The notes beneath the pieces were generated by a model. That model saw nothing but the letters and a program-made list of their open reading frames with translations, made no database searches and was not told the origin of the DNA. From Nymphaea colorata (lineage: Eukaryota > Streptophyta > Magnoliopsida > Nymphaeales > Nymphaeaceae), in assembly GCF_008831285.2 (NCBI RefSeq), contig NC_045149.1, positions 14,406,629 to 14,470,628 of the forward strand: a DNA stretch of 64,000 bases, written 5' to 3'. The position numbers and the translations under genes are program-made. Of the stretch, positions 12,600 through 22,539 are shown one piece after another; positions within the stretch are counted from its first letter, which is position 1; each line of letters starts with the position of its first letter.

Positions 12600-13560
12600 T
12601 GTGACAAAGATTGTGGGTCCCTAGAGATGAAGGGTAACGCGTTAGTTGCTCGATGAAGCTCATAAATCTAAGTTCTTTATAAACCCTAGCAGTACAAAGA
12701 TGTTTCAGGATATGAAAAGAAAATTTTTGGTGGCCCGTAATGAAGCGTGAAATTACAGAATATGTAGCAAAGTGCTTAGTTTGCCAGCGGGTCAAAGCAG
12801 AGCATCAACGACTAGGAGTATTGTTGCAAAGAATTGATATCATTGTGGTTGGTTTGCTTCATACCAGAAGACAACATGATGTCATATGGGTGATTGTTGA
12901 TCGACTTACGAAGTTCGCTCATTTTCTGCCAGTAAGAATCAGTCAGTCTTTAGAAAGTTTCGCAAAGTTATATATTGACGAGATAGTGAGATTGCATGGA
13001 GTGCCAAAGTCAATCGTTGCGGATCGAGATCCATGTTTTACCTCTAGGTTTTGGGGCCAATTGCAAAGGGCATTGGGTACTAAGCTTAAGCTGAGCACAA
13101 CGTTACACCCCAAACTGATGGGCAATCTGAGAGGACCATTCAAACCTTAGAGGATATGCTGCGTGCATGTGTCTTGAACTGGAAAGGAGAATGAGATAAA
13201 CATGTGAGATTGACAGAATTTGCATATAATGACAATTACCACTCTAGGATCAAGATGACACCTTTTGAGGCCTTGTATGGAAGGCCATGCAGATCGCCAG
13301 CTTGTTGGACCGAATTGGGTGATGACAAGATCGAGAACCTTTTTGTATTGCGACACTATACCGACCAAGTGCAATTAATAAGGAAGAAGCTATTAACTGC
13401 TCAGAGTAGATAGAAGAGCTATGCCGACATTCGACGTAGAGAGTTGGCTTTTGAGGTGGGTAATCATGTGTTCTTGAAGATTTCACCTACTAAAGGTGTT
13501 TTTCGATTTGGTAATAAGCGAAAGTTGAGTCCGAGGTTCATTGGTCGTTTGAGATCTTAG
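12600..13560 (+). pseudogene. Integrase of the LTR retrotransposon
   Basis: The HHCC zinc-binding head is present in two frames: a DEAHKSKFF segment near 12650, then after an extra T near 12728 MKREITEYVAKCLVCQ with both cysteines. The catalytic core shows the first aspartate in WVIVDRLTKFAHF and the second in KSIVADRDPCFTSRFWGQL. The third catalytic residue, the glutamate in the usual GQSERT motif, is thrown out of frame by a one-base loss near 13108, and the frame ends at 13150. The core resumes at 13204 with LTEFAYNDNYHSRIKMTPFEALYGRPC and runs, with a stop near 13411, to about 13560. It is not functional as it stands. Confidence 0.92.
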
Positions 13561-13639
13561 AGAAGATTGGTGAGGCGGCGCACAGATTGGCACTATCACC
13601 CAACTTGAGTCATGTTCATGATGTTTTTTACATGCTTCC

Positions 13640-13880
13640 ATGCTTCGAAAGTATATACCAGAAACTACGCATGTGATTGACTTTCAAGGTATTCAAGTGC
13701 AAGATGATTTGATAATACAAGAAAAGCCTATTAGAATAATGGATAAAAAAGAGTAAGTGCTTCGCACGCAGAGGATTTCTTGAGTGAAAGTGGAATGGCA
13801 ACACCATGGGTTGAAGGAGAGCAGATGGGAACTCGAGGAGGATATGCGAAAGAAATATCCACATTTCCTTTTGCTTTGAG
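13640..13880 (+). pseudogene. Chromodomain-like integrase tail
   Basis: In one frame the sequence reads LIIQEKPIRIMDKKE, a stop, VLRTQRIS, a stop, VKVEWQHHGLKESRWELEED, which then continues into a MRKKYPHF-type end. This layout of a short beta strand, KVxW, and an acidic WELEEDMR helix is the C-terminal chromodomain-like region of Tekay-group integrases. In living elements that region is thought to steer insertion to particular chromatin. Two stops and its separation from the integrase core show that it is a relic. Confidence 0.8.
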
Positions 13881-13914
13881 GTATGATCAAAATTTCGAGG
13901 ACGAAATTTTATTT

Positions 13915-13927
13915 AAGGAGGGTAGGA
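13915..13927 (+). other. Polypurine tract
   Basis: AAGGAGGGTAGGA directly precedes the TG of the 3' LTR and follows the typical ATTTCGAGGACGAAATTTT stretch of Ty3/gypsy elements. In a working element the tract primes plus-strand DNA synthesis. Confidence 0.88.
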
Positions 13928-14244
13928 TGTAACGCTCATTCTTTTGTTTAAGACAGTTTGGGCTGGAGCGGGTCCAGACCTGGACTCGAGCTCCACTCAT
14001 GGAAGGGAGCCCGACGTCGCCCTCCTCTCCCTCGTCTTTCCCTTGTCTCCCTCATTTCCCCTCTTCGTCTCTCCCTTTGTTACGACCACAATACAGAGAC
14101 AAGAAAGACAGAGGTCAATGTGGCAGTGACGGAAGTGGACGGCGGTAGGGGCAGCGCTCAGGTGAACCAGCGGTCTCTCTTCCTGTCTCTCACTCTCTCG
14201 CCCGTGTTGTCCCCCTTTCTGCCAGCCCTCTCTCCCGCACTCTC

Positions 14245-15054
14245 TCTTTGTCCCGTCTCTCTGCTCGAGCCCTCTCCTCTTCGTCAGTGCCCTCCCTCTG
14301 CTCGCACGATCTCTCTTTCTCTCTTTGCACACTCTCGTCTCTCTCGCACTCTCTCTGCTCTGCTAACTTCCCTCTGTCAGGACTTCCTCACCCATGTTCT
14401 CTGCTCAATTATGCTCAGCCCATGCTCACTTCTCTCTGTCAGCGCACTCGCTCCATAGGACCTGCTCTCTCTCTCTTTTCTCACACGCTCCAGCCCTCAG
14501 CCAAACCTCATACTCATGGCCGAACTTCCCTTCTTGTAACGACAGATTTTCCATTTTGACCTGTCTTTTGCAAAAGCTCACACTATTTACGATTGTTTGG
14601 TCGGATTTCAGCTTGGGGACTTGTCTTCCCCCTCATAGCAGTGACTTTATCTTTGTCCCGTCTCTCTGCTCGAGCCCTCTCCTCTTCATCAGTGCCCTCC
14701 CTTTGCTCGCACGATCTCTCTTTCTCTCTTTGCACACTCTCGTCTCTCTCGCGCTCTCTCTGCTCTGCTAACTTCCCTCTGTCAGCACCTCCCTCACCCA
14801 TGTTCTCTGCTCAATTATGCTCAGCCCATGCTCACTTCTCTCTGTCAGCGCACTCGCTCCATAGGACCTGCTCTCTCTCTCTTTTCTCACACGCTCCAGC
14901 CCTCAGCCAAACCTCATACTCATGGCCGACTTCCCTTCTTGTAACGACAGATTTTCCATTTTGACCTGTCTTTTGCAAAAGCTCACACTATTTACGATTG
15001 TTTGGTCGGATTTCAGCTTGGGGACTTGTCTTCCCCCTCATAGCAGTGACTTTA
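14245..15054 (+). repeat. Near-perfect 405-bp tandem duplication inside the 3' LTR
   Basis: 14245-14649 and 14650-15054 are nearly identical, both running from TCTTTGTCCCGTCTC to CATAGCAGTGACTTTA. I see only a handful of single-base differences (for example CTTCGTCAG against CTTCATCAG). The duplication is therefore young compared with the eroded coding region. Confidence 0.95.
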
Positions 15055-15807
15055 AGGCATTGGTGGAGGCAGCAATGAGAAATTTTAGCCGCTTGGAGAC
15101 ACTTGGACTCGTCAGGTGGCTGCCGGAAGGATTGCAGCAGTCTAGACTCTTGATTTAGGGTGAGCAAGGCGTAATTGAGCCTATTTAATTGTATATTTTC
15201 CTTTGGAGCACGTATATTTATTGTTTGAGCATGCAAGAATTAAAAATTGATGATTTAGAAGGCATGCTAGAGATATCGCTATTTTGAGGAAGTTTATGCC
15301 CATTTTGAGACAGACGAGGATCTATGTGTATAAGTGTTTTTCTAGCATGATGTGTTGATCTTCGAAGCAATAGGAAAGCATGGTAGAGATTGTGATGTTG
15401 TGGTGAAGGTTTAGAACCATTTTAGCAAGCTTGGGAAATGGGCTTCTATTGATGTACATATGCGTTGTATGTTGAGAATCTTAAAGGTAGGGAAGACGCC
15501 TCAACTATGGAAAACAAGTGGGAATCGCACATGTGATAAGTCGAATATAAGTTTGAGTTCGAATCGTTGGTTATGTTTGCAGGTACACCGAGCATGTCAA
15601 GTAGGCCTTGAGCAACATGGGTCGTAATTCGAGGTGTTTAGTGGATGCGCGACAGGTATGGCAACATTCTAGGCAAATCCCTTCCTAGGCAATTGTGTGA
15701 ATGTGTGTTCCTAGGATCGTGGGATCGTAGGATTGTGATGTGATTGATGGATTGTTTTGGAGAATGAATGTGTGTATGCATGCGAATTGTTTGATATATG
15801 ATATGAT

Positions 15808-16352
15808 TTGTTTTGAAAGGCTATGAGAAGCATGTTTTGAAAATGTTACGCATTTGCATATGAATGTTAGAATTGATAACTGCTTAGGACAGATGAGGTG
15901 GGTATCGAGTCGAGTATCTCCTCGACCCCAATTATGCATTAGAAAGCATCATAGAATGATAATTGACTAGGACAGATTCGAGCCAATCACGGATCGAGAA
16001 TACTCTCTGTGGTTTGGCTAAGTTTTGAAAGGTGTGACTGATGTGTGTGATTGTGAATGATTTGTCATGTGACAAGTTCTGTTTTGAAAAGCTTTTAGAA
16101 GCTTGTTTTGGAAACTGTTACGCATTTGCATGTGCATGCTAGAATTGATAACTGCTTAGGACAGATGAGGTGGCGTATCGAGTCGAGTGTGTCCTCGACC
16201 CCGATTGTGCATTAGAGGGCATCATAGAATGATAATTGCATAGGACAGCTACGAGCCATCACAGATCGAGACTACTCTCAAGGATTTGGCCAAGTTTTGA
16301 AAGATCTAATTGATGTGTTTGATAAGATGTTAATGTTGTGATTTGTTGTATA
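15808..16352 (+). repeat. Diverged ~272-bp tandem duplication inside the 3' LTR
   Basis: The segment GTTACGCATTTGCAT followed by AGAATTGATAACTGCTTAGG and a GTCGAG...CCTCGACCCC hairpin occurs at 15845 and again at 16117. Divergence between the copies is clearly higher than for the 405-bp duplication. The same second copy is visible in the 5' LTR from about 8822, so this duplication predates insertion. Confidence 0.88.
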
Positions 16353-17555
16353 TGTATTTCTGTGGGCAATAATGTAATTGATTGAAATTGGAGGGTAGTT
16401 GTACCCGTATTATATGATGGCTACCTATGACTGTTAATGTTATGTGTAGACCTCGTGTGGAGGCAATTGGAGGTGTGGGTGCACTCGTGAAGTGTACCAA
16501 CCTCATGAGCTAGCCAGTCATTTTGTGAATGTGCAATTATAATGATAATAATGAAAGAATAAGAGATGAGAGGCCAGTGGGATGTGGCTATGTGTTTGGG
16601 AAACGTCCCGCTTTCGCCACTGGTCTCGCCTTTTCGAAGCGCAGGCAGTCAAGGCCCCAGGGTGCTATTGTGTGATGTGCTTGGAGCGTTGGGCTCCCAC
16701 CTTCTCAACCTGAGTGTCCTAGGGAAGGCTGAGTATTTCTCCTTGGAATTCACACATCCATGGATGCATGCTCTACTACTGTAGTGGATGAATGGATCGA
16801 TACTGTTCTGGGCCAGCACGGGGTTGTCTCTCGACTATGGGCCACCCGCGGTGTGCACGTGCCTGTGTTTGCACCACAAGAACTGTCAATTCACTAAACT
16901 AATGAAAATGAATGGATATGAATGAAATGTGTGTAAACGAATGTATGTGATTGATGGGCATGTGAATGCTATGACTGAAATGGAATGTTTAACGTGTCTT
17001 GCATGTGATTGCGATTGTGTTACTATGGCCCTTGAGTGGCCTTTTCATGTCGTGGTCTATGTTAGGGGTTTTCTTGGCAAATGATGTGCCTATGCCCTGA
17101 CACGACATGACGATAGATTGTTTTTATGATTGTTCTCAGATTTGAGTCCTACTAATAGGGTTTAGAATTTTCCTGGCTTGTTACCATACTACAAAGGCTA
17201 ACCCTTCAGTTGTTTTTTTTTCAGGTTTTGGCGGACCCGGGGCAGCAGGTTGATCAGATGGCTTCACTCACATCCTACTGGGGAGGTTTTGGGTCTTTGG
17301 TAGTGCCGGCGAGTCATGATTTCGTCTTTTTGATGTCTTATTTTTGTTAGGCATCAAAGTTCTGGTTTGGGCATTTTTGTCATACACTTAGATGTGATTT
17401 TGTATGAATAAAGATTGTTATATGAATGAAAGTTCACCCCATTGTTTGGAATGACATAGCTCCCTTTTTTGAAATGTTGTGTCGTCACACTTCAATGCTT
17501 TATGTTGGACTAAAAAAAAAATGTGTTTGAGGGTCAAAATGGTTGGGGTGTGACA

Positions 17556-17810
17556 GGCAAAGATAGAGTGGGTGGGTTTGCCAGTATTATTGGACTCTCT
17601 CTCTCTATATATATATATATTTATTCATTTATTTATTTATATTTAAATCAGCTGAGTAAGTTTTTTTTTATTTTGTATTGTTGAAAACATTGCAAAAAAA
17701 TGCATTGATGATAGCCAATGTTTTCACAACCGCTTTTAGCATTGGGACTGCCTTTAGGGTCAGAAAATATGAAAAAGAGTCATTAATAACATAGGTAGCC
17801 CACTGATTTC

Positions 17811-17853
<43 letters not shown>

Positions 17854-18490
17854 ATTTTTCCTGCCTTATGTGGCTTAACTAATTATACTCTTCTGTGGTT
17901 TGCAATATGATATCAATAAATATATTAATTGATGTGAGAACACCCATGATCCATCTAATCATCTTGATTTGGTAGTTTACACATAAAGACATGCACAAGT
18001 GGTTCCTAGGTCAATAATATAAATGTCATTGATAAACTATTTTACATGGACAATGCATTCGTTCTTCGTATGGCTTATGGTGTTGCAAGCTAATTTTTGC
18101 ATTGTTTCGTGCTCATGTACACATCTGTTGTTTGCATGTCCTCAACAGACAAGAATCTTCAATCGATCTTCTTCTTTTAGCATAAGTTATAAACTTTTTT
18201 CCTTTCTTGTATAAAAGAATCCTAATCATAATACCTTTTTACCTAATGGCTTAAGAATGGCTAACAATCGGCATTAATGAATAATTCACTCGATTTAGGA
18301 GCCATTTAAGAGAACCTTGAGATAGGTCACTGGAGAATTAGAAGGAATATGAGTTTAGTTAGGCCTTTATGTTGTGAAATCACTGCACCATACATTTAAT
18401 GAGTCTCAACAAATCTCACATGCCCCATAGGAAAAATCTGGATAGATGTTGAATTATTGTAAGAGCATTTGAATATCATATATATAGGAC
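17556..18490. other. AT-rich intergenic DNA with microsatellites
   Basis: No gene is visible. CT then AT dinucleotide runs lie at about 17587-17622, and a longer AT run at about 17813-17847. The stretch 17570-17720 resembles 28370-28525 (shared TTTTATTTTGTAT, AAAACATTGCAAAAAA, TGCATTGATGATAG), so it belongs to the repeated material that recurs through the receptor-kinase region. Confidence 0.7.
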
Positions 18491-18704
18491 TTCAGTTCTA
18501 AATCATAATCTTGTATTCTTTTTTAGATGTATATATTCGAACACAACAAGAGAAAGGCAGGCTTGGAGGTTCAATTGATCTTATGTCCATTAATTTCCAG
18601 GCCTCTATACCAAAACCAATTAATGCAATTGTGTCATACATGAGAATTAACCAATTATACTGTGCTTTCTAATCATGTCTAATATTGTTGAGTGGTTGAA
18701 TTAT

Positions 18705-19062
18705 AATTTGGGATGGCCAGAAATGTGTCGGCCAAAGCCGATGTCTACAGTTATGGAATTCTTCTCCTGGAAATGTTTACCAGAAGAAAACCTACTGATG
18801 AACAGTTTAATGGGGATTTTAGTTTGAGACAATGGGTGGCTGAAGCATTTCCAGTCGCAATTTCAGATGTCATCAACAGCCATCTTCTAAACGAAAGCAA
18901 CAATACTGCAACTGAAAGATCAGCTGCCACTGCTAGGAAAGAGCTGCTGCACTGATCATGGAGATAGGCTTTTCGTGTTCAAGGGAGTCTACAAACAGAG
19001 AATGGAAATGAAGCAGGTGGTTGCAGGTCTAAGAAGGATACGACAGAAGACTTGAAGAATGA
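18705..19062 (+). pseudogene. Orphan last exon of an LRR receptor kinase (copy A)
   Basis: The encoded piece, after an FGMARNVSAKADVYSYGILL start, is the C-terminal lobe of a plant receptor kinase. It carries the conserved DVYSYG (subdomain IX), the RRKPTDEQF stretch and the LRQWVAEAFP segment. It corresponds to exon 2 of subfamily XII LRR-RLKs, whose single intron falls just after GYIAP. The expected splice acceptor reads TTAT (18701-18704) where copy C has TTAG, so the acceptor is lost. A deletion near 18945 breaks the frame before the end, and the original stop appears to be TGA at 19060-19062. No LRR or kinase N-lobe lies upstream; about 200 bp of intron is kept. It is a duplicated fragment, closely related to 38881-39242. 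Confidence 0.9.
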
Positions 19063-19487
19063 CAAAAGGATAATTCAACTACATCAACATATACAATAAG
19101 ATTTCAAGGGCACAACTAGTCATTAGCTAAAATGGTCAGACGTCAGTTACCAATAGGCTAAATAGTTGGATGTAGAAATGCAGTGTGATTGCTTTCATTG
19201 AGTGCTGTCACTTGCATTGGTCATGTACAGGCCTTTAGAATGATTTGCTTAACATATTTGTGCATTTGTGAGCCATTTGAGTGGCTAATCTTGTAGAACA
19301 ACTTGCACACTCCCAATCAAAGATACACAAAAGAGGCTTGGAAATTTGTCCATTATTATCGTTGTTCATGTCATATTCTCAAGTAAGGATACCCCAATTG
19401 CCATAATTTGAGTTCACATAAATTCTCTCCATTTTCTAAAATTTTGCTTTAATATATCATCAGCTCACAATTTCACAAATCTTCCAA

Positions 19488-20280
19488 AAAAAATGTGCAA
19501 CAAGCAAATTGAACAAAATTGTATAATTCTGGTAAGTTTTGGGCCACAGTCTAATTTTATCTAAAAAAAAAGCCCTTGAATGAGGAGGGTGAGAATTGTC
19601 AGCAATGAGCATCATTGCATTATTGAAGAATGTTAAATGTAATGGCCCCTAACAAGAGACCGTGTGTTATGGACTAGAAATGACCACACAAACCATGCTA
19701 ATTAAATAGAAACCCCTCTTTCTTATAACGGGCAAAAGTGAAACTTGAAAAAATTTCACTTTATTTCCTAGGATTTGAAGCCAACAATGTTAGAAGAGGC
19801 TTGGTGTTATCTTAAAAAAAAAATTATATCTTTGATCTTTTCAAGTGTGTAAAAATGTATAAAGCCAAACCCATAAGCCGTAAAAAAAAATGCACAACAA
19901 GGCGAATGAACAAAAATGTAAAATTCTGGTAAGTTTTGGAGTGAAGTCCAATTTTATCAACAGAAAAACCCTTGAATGAGGAGGATGGGAATTATATGAT
20001 GTGAGCATTGTGTCATTGTGGCATGTTATTTGCAATTGCCCTTAACAAATGATGATGTGTTATGGACTAAAAGTGACCAAAATGGCCCTTCTAGTTAAAT
20101 AGAAGACCGCTCTCCCTTTAAGGGCGAAAATGAATGTAGAAAATTTTCATTCTATTTCCTAGTAATTGAAGCCACCAATGTTAAAGGAAGCTTAGCGTTA
20201 TATCAAAGAAAGTACTATTTCTTTGGTATTTTCAAACATGAAAAAATGCATGAAGCCAGTCCCATAAACATGCCGATGGC
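19488..20280 (+). repeat. ~396-bp diverged tandem duplication
   Basis: 19488-19883 and 19884-20280 both run from AAAAAAATGxxCAACAAG through AATTCTGGTAAGTTTTGG, CCCTTGAATGAGGAGG, TGTGTTATGGACTA and a TTTTCAA..TG(A)AAAAATG end. The partner segment near 39625-40005 carries only one copy, so this duplication occurred in copy A alone or was lost in C. Confidence 0.85.
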
Positions 20281-20410
20281 CATATCTATAAAACTATTTT
20301 CTGGTAACAGTAAGAAGTTCAAGGATGCTATTTCATATTGAAATCATGGAAACATTGCAATATGTGACCCATATCTCACTGTTATTGCCTTCAGTGTGAA
20401 TAGGGGAAAA

Positions 20411-20849
20411 GTGAATTGCTTGAAGCATCTTTAAGATGAATCTAATTAATGTTTAAAGAGCATTAACAAATAGGGTGACGAGTGCAAGTTTGCTGGGTTC
20501 TTAGGGTTCATGCAAACCTTACAATTTTAAGATTCTCATTTTTAAACAAAGTGTACTTGGATACTATGTGAGGGATAACGATTTTTTGACCTTTATAGGG
20601 TATTCATGTGCTTGGAATGTGTTACTATGCCAGATGAAACTTGGACTAGGAGAAGGATGAGAGCTTAAGAAAATAATCCAAAACATGTCAAGGTTTTATT
20701 GTGATTAAACACTTGAGGTTAGTAAACTAGGCCTTTAGGCAATTCGGATTATAATGGAACCTTGAATTTGACCTGGTTCAACCAAGAACCTGGCTTGGTT
20801 CTCACTGCTGCAGGAGAGGAAGCAACTATCTGAGTTAACAACGTAGGAA
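20411..20849. other. Intergenic, nothing recognised
   Basis: Mixed-composition sequence without an open frame of note, a repeat landmark or an RNA-like structure that I can identify. Confidence 0.6.
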
Positions 20850-21395
20850 GCCATACCAGCATTCTCACTCATTTTGTTGGCCAATTCATTCCCAAATGCC
20901 TTTGCCAAGTAAAAAGCTTGTCAAAAGTTCATTGAACATCTGGGTGAATGTAGTGGACCTATGATCTGGTAGAGAGTCGAAACTCCTACCCAATTTTTCG
21001 TCTCCCTAGGGTACAAAATCTGCTTTCAGTGCTTTAAAGGTACTATCATCCTGTTGTGCTCCAATTTGTGCATTGGTGACCCCTCTTTGTAGAACAGGAC
21101 GTTGACACCCCTAATGCTTAAAATAAACATAGTTGACATTGCCATCCTACATATACAAAAAAAAAATTAGCAAAGTTACAATAATTATTCAGACTAAAGC
21201 TCACCAAACATCATAGTGCTTAAGGCAATAACTTTTTCCATTTAAGTGTTAAAAAAAGCAGCATAAGTCCACCAAAAATAACAGATACATTTTGTACAAC
21301 CAAAAGCCTCATTCAGTGGGTTGCCACATGAACATGAACATGTAGACACACATTTATATTCATTGATAGAACAAGAAAAAAGACGGAATGTAGCC
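20850..21395 (+). repeat. Dispersed repeat, copy 1 (partner at 24590-25075)
   Basis: Runs such as AGCATTCTCACTCATTTTGT, GTAGTGGACCTATGATC, AAAGCTCACCAAACATCATA and ATGAACATGAACATGTAGA occur in the same order in both copies. Copies are in direct orientation 3.7 kb apart. No coding frame is shared, and the repeat class is unknown. Confidence 0.85.
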
Positions 21396-22160
21396 TGAAC
21401 ATTCCCTTGGGCCACAAAGCAGGGTTATTTATTAATCATCTGATGTCTGCAGTTATTTCTTTTTGTGTAGATTTATTGACTACTTGAGATGGACTAAGAT
21501 CCATCTCCCAATAACTTGTTTGGGTATCCCTCTTTGTCAAGGGAACTTCAGAAGTGACTATTGTGCGGAATTTGAAGGGAAAGTTAAAGAGAAATTATCA
21601 TTCTAGAAGTGTCAATCGCTCGCTCTCTTATTGTTTCCATGATAAAAATCTGGAAACAACCGTGAAAGACTCAACCAGTACCAAGGCTTCCTGTGTTGCG
21701 GGGGATTCTCTCTTGCAGAATATCTTCTGATTATTATTTTTCTCCTCTGGTGGACTTGTGTTCTTGATCGTTGCCCTTATTGTGTCAAACTTGGAAGAAT
21801 TAGGATAATAAGATTGTTTTGCATTAGAACCTTTTCTATCAGTCATTGAGATTTAAAAACTTTGGTTAATAAATTGGTTGGTTGTGTGAATATTTTGCAA
21901 AAAAAAATGTGAAGATTTCTTAAAATCCTTTGAAAAGTTGAATAATTTAAGTCTTTTTCCTAGGTTCTTAAGTTTTCCAAACGTAACATTATTATACCTC
22001 TCTCTCTCTATATATATATATGCACATGGTTGTGCATTAAGTGTGGCTGATGTAACCAAGTGGTAGCCATGCCACATGCATGAACAGGAATTAAAGGGCT
22101 TTAATTTATGTATATATTCTCTTTTATAAAATTTCTCATTTACCTCCTCAAGGGGTGGGG
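21396..22160. other. Intergenic with one unexplained short open frame
   Basis: A minus-strand frame at 21628-21846 encodes 72 residues rich in Ser, Lys and Asn (start MTDRKGSNAKQSYYPN). It matches no family I know and has no flanking gene structure, so I do not call it a gene. A short CT/AT microsatellite lies at about 22000-22020. Nothing else was recognised. Confidence 0.5.
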
Positions 22161-22375
22161 GCACAACCGGAGCTAGACATTTTTCATAAGGGGGACCGAA
22201 TTAAAGTTTCTAAATTTTGATGTAAGCCGAATTATCATTTTTCAAAATTTTTATATAGGACAAGTGAAAGTTTTTAAAATTTTACATGTAAATTTTTTTA
22301 TTTTTTATTTTTTTGAGGTGGGGCCATGGCCCTTGCTGGCCCTACCCTGGCTCCTCCCTTGGTTGGAGGGGCCCT
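22160..22375 (+). repeat. Short dispersed element, GGAGCTAG family, copy 1
   Basis: It starts ACCGGAGCTAGACATTTTTC, has a core of AAAATTTTTATATAGGACAAGT and TTTTACATGTAAATTTT, and ends near GGGGCCATGGCCC...GGCTCC. Diverged copies occur at 43695-43865 (opposite orientation) and 46615-46800. Imperfect terminal inversion (GGAGCTAG / CTGGCTCC) suggests a small DNA element, but no clear target-site duplication was found. Confidence 0.6.
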
Positions 22376-22539
22376 TTTCCCACATGTTGCATGCAAAATA
22401 TGCAAGACGCCCTGTTGGTTTAATCCCCTTGTTGTAAAAACCCACATTTGAATCAAATAGACAATGCTGCCAATTTGGTGAACGGACCAATCCAATAATG
22501 TAAATGCTTTTAGATGCAAATGAGCAAAAAATGAAATTT

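Larger units (their letters stand above)
8646..17555 (+). mobile_element. Decayed Ty3/gypsy LTR retrotransposon, Tekay-like chromovirus
   Basis: The order is partial 5' LTR, tRNA-iMet primer-binding site, gag scrap, protease end, reverse transcriptase, RNase H, integrase, a chromodomain-like tail, polypurine tract and complete 3' LTR. That is the order of a plus-strand Ty3/gypsy element. The integrase tail with an LVKVxW...E(A/S)xWELEEDMR pattern and the long (3.6 kb) LTRs fit the Tekay/Del group of plant chromoviruses; the clade is my inference. The internal region is only about 3.7 kb because most of gag and protease is deleted, and every domain carries stops or frame changes. The element cannot be autonomous. 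The 5' flank is in the gap, so a target-site duplication cannot be checked. Confidence 0.93.
13928..17555 (+). repeat. Complete 3' LTR (3628 bp)
   Basis: It starts TGTAACGCTC just after the polypurine tract and ends GGGGTGTGACA, so it has TG...CA ends. The last 1.6 kb matches the surviving 5' LTR. The first kilobase is very CT-rich (TCTCTC runs between about 14020 and 14900), and this produces long meaningless open frames on both strands. Two internal tandem duplications, of 405 and about 272 bp, enlarge it. Bases 17556 onward (GGCAA) would be the target-site duplication, but the 5' flank is not available. Confidence 0.92.
18493..20400 (+). repeat. Segmental duplicate A (partner at 38670-40105)
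   Basis: Both copies begin at the same point with AGTTCTAAATCATAATCTTG, inside the former intron. They run through the last kinase exon and share more than 1 kb of 3' flank (AAAGAGGCTTGGAA, CCTTGAATGAGGAGG, TGTGTTATGGACTA, GAAGCATTGCAATATGTG or close variants). Copy A is longer because its flank contains an extra tandem duplication. Confidence 0.85.

Noticed and set aside
13944-14964. Several plus- and minus-strand frames of 100-166 codons in the 3' LTR
   Set aside because: The region is CT-rich, which removes stop codons in several frames at once. The predicted proteins are Ser/Leu or Arg/Glu low complexity, and the frames overlap on both strands.
21628-21846. 72-codon minus-strand frame starting MTDRKGSNAKQ
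   Set aside because: The composition looks slightly protein-like, but no family, splice context or conservation is visible, and it lies among dispersed repeats.
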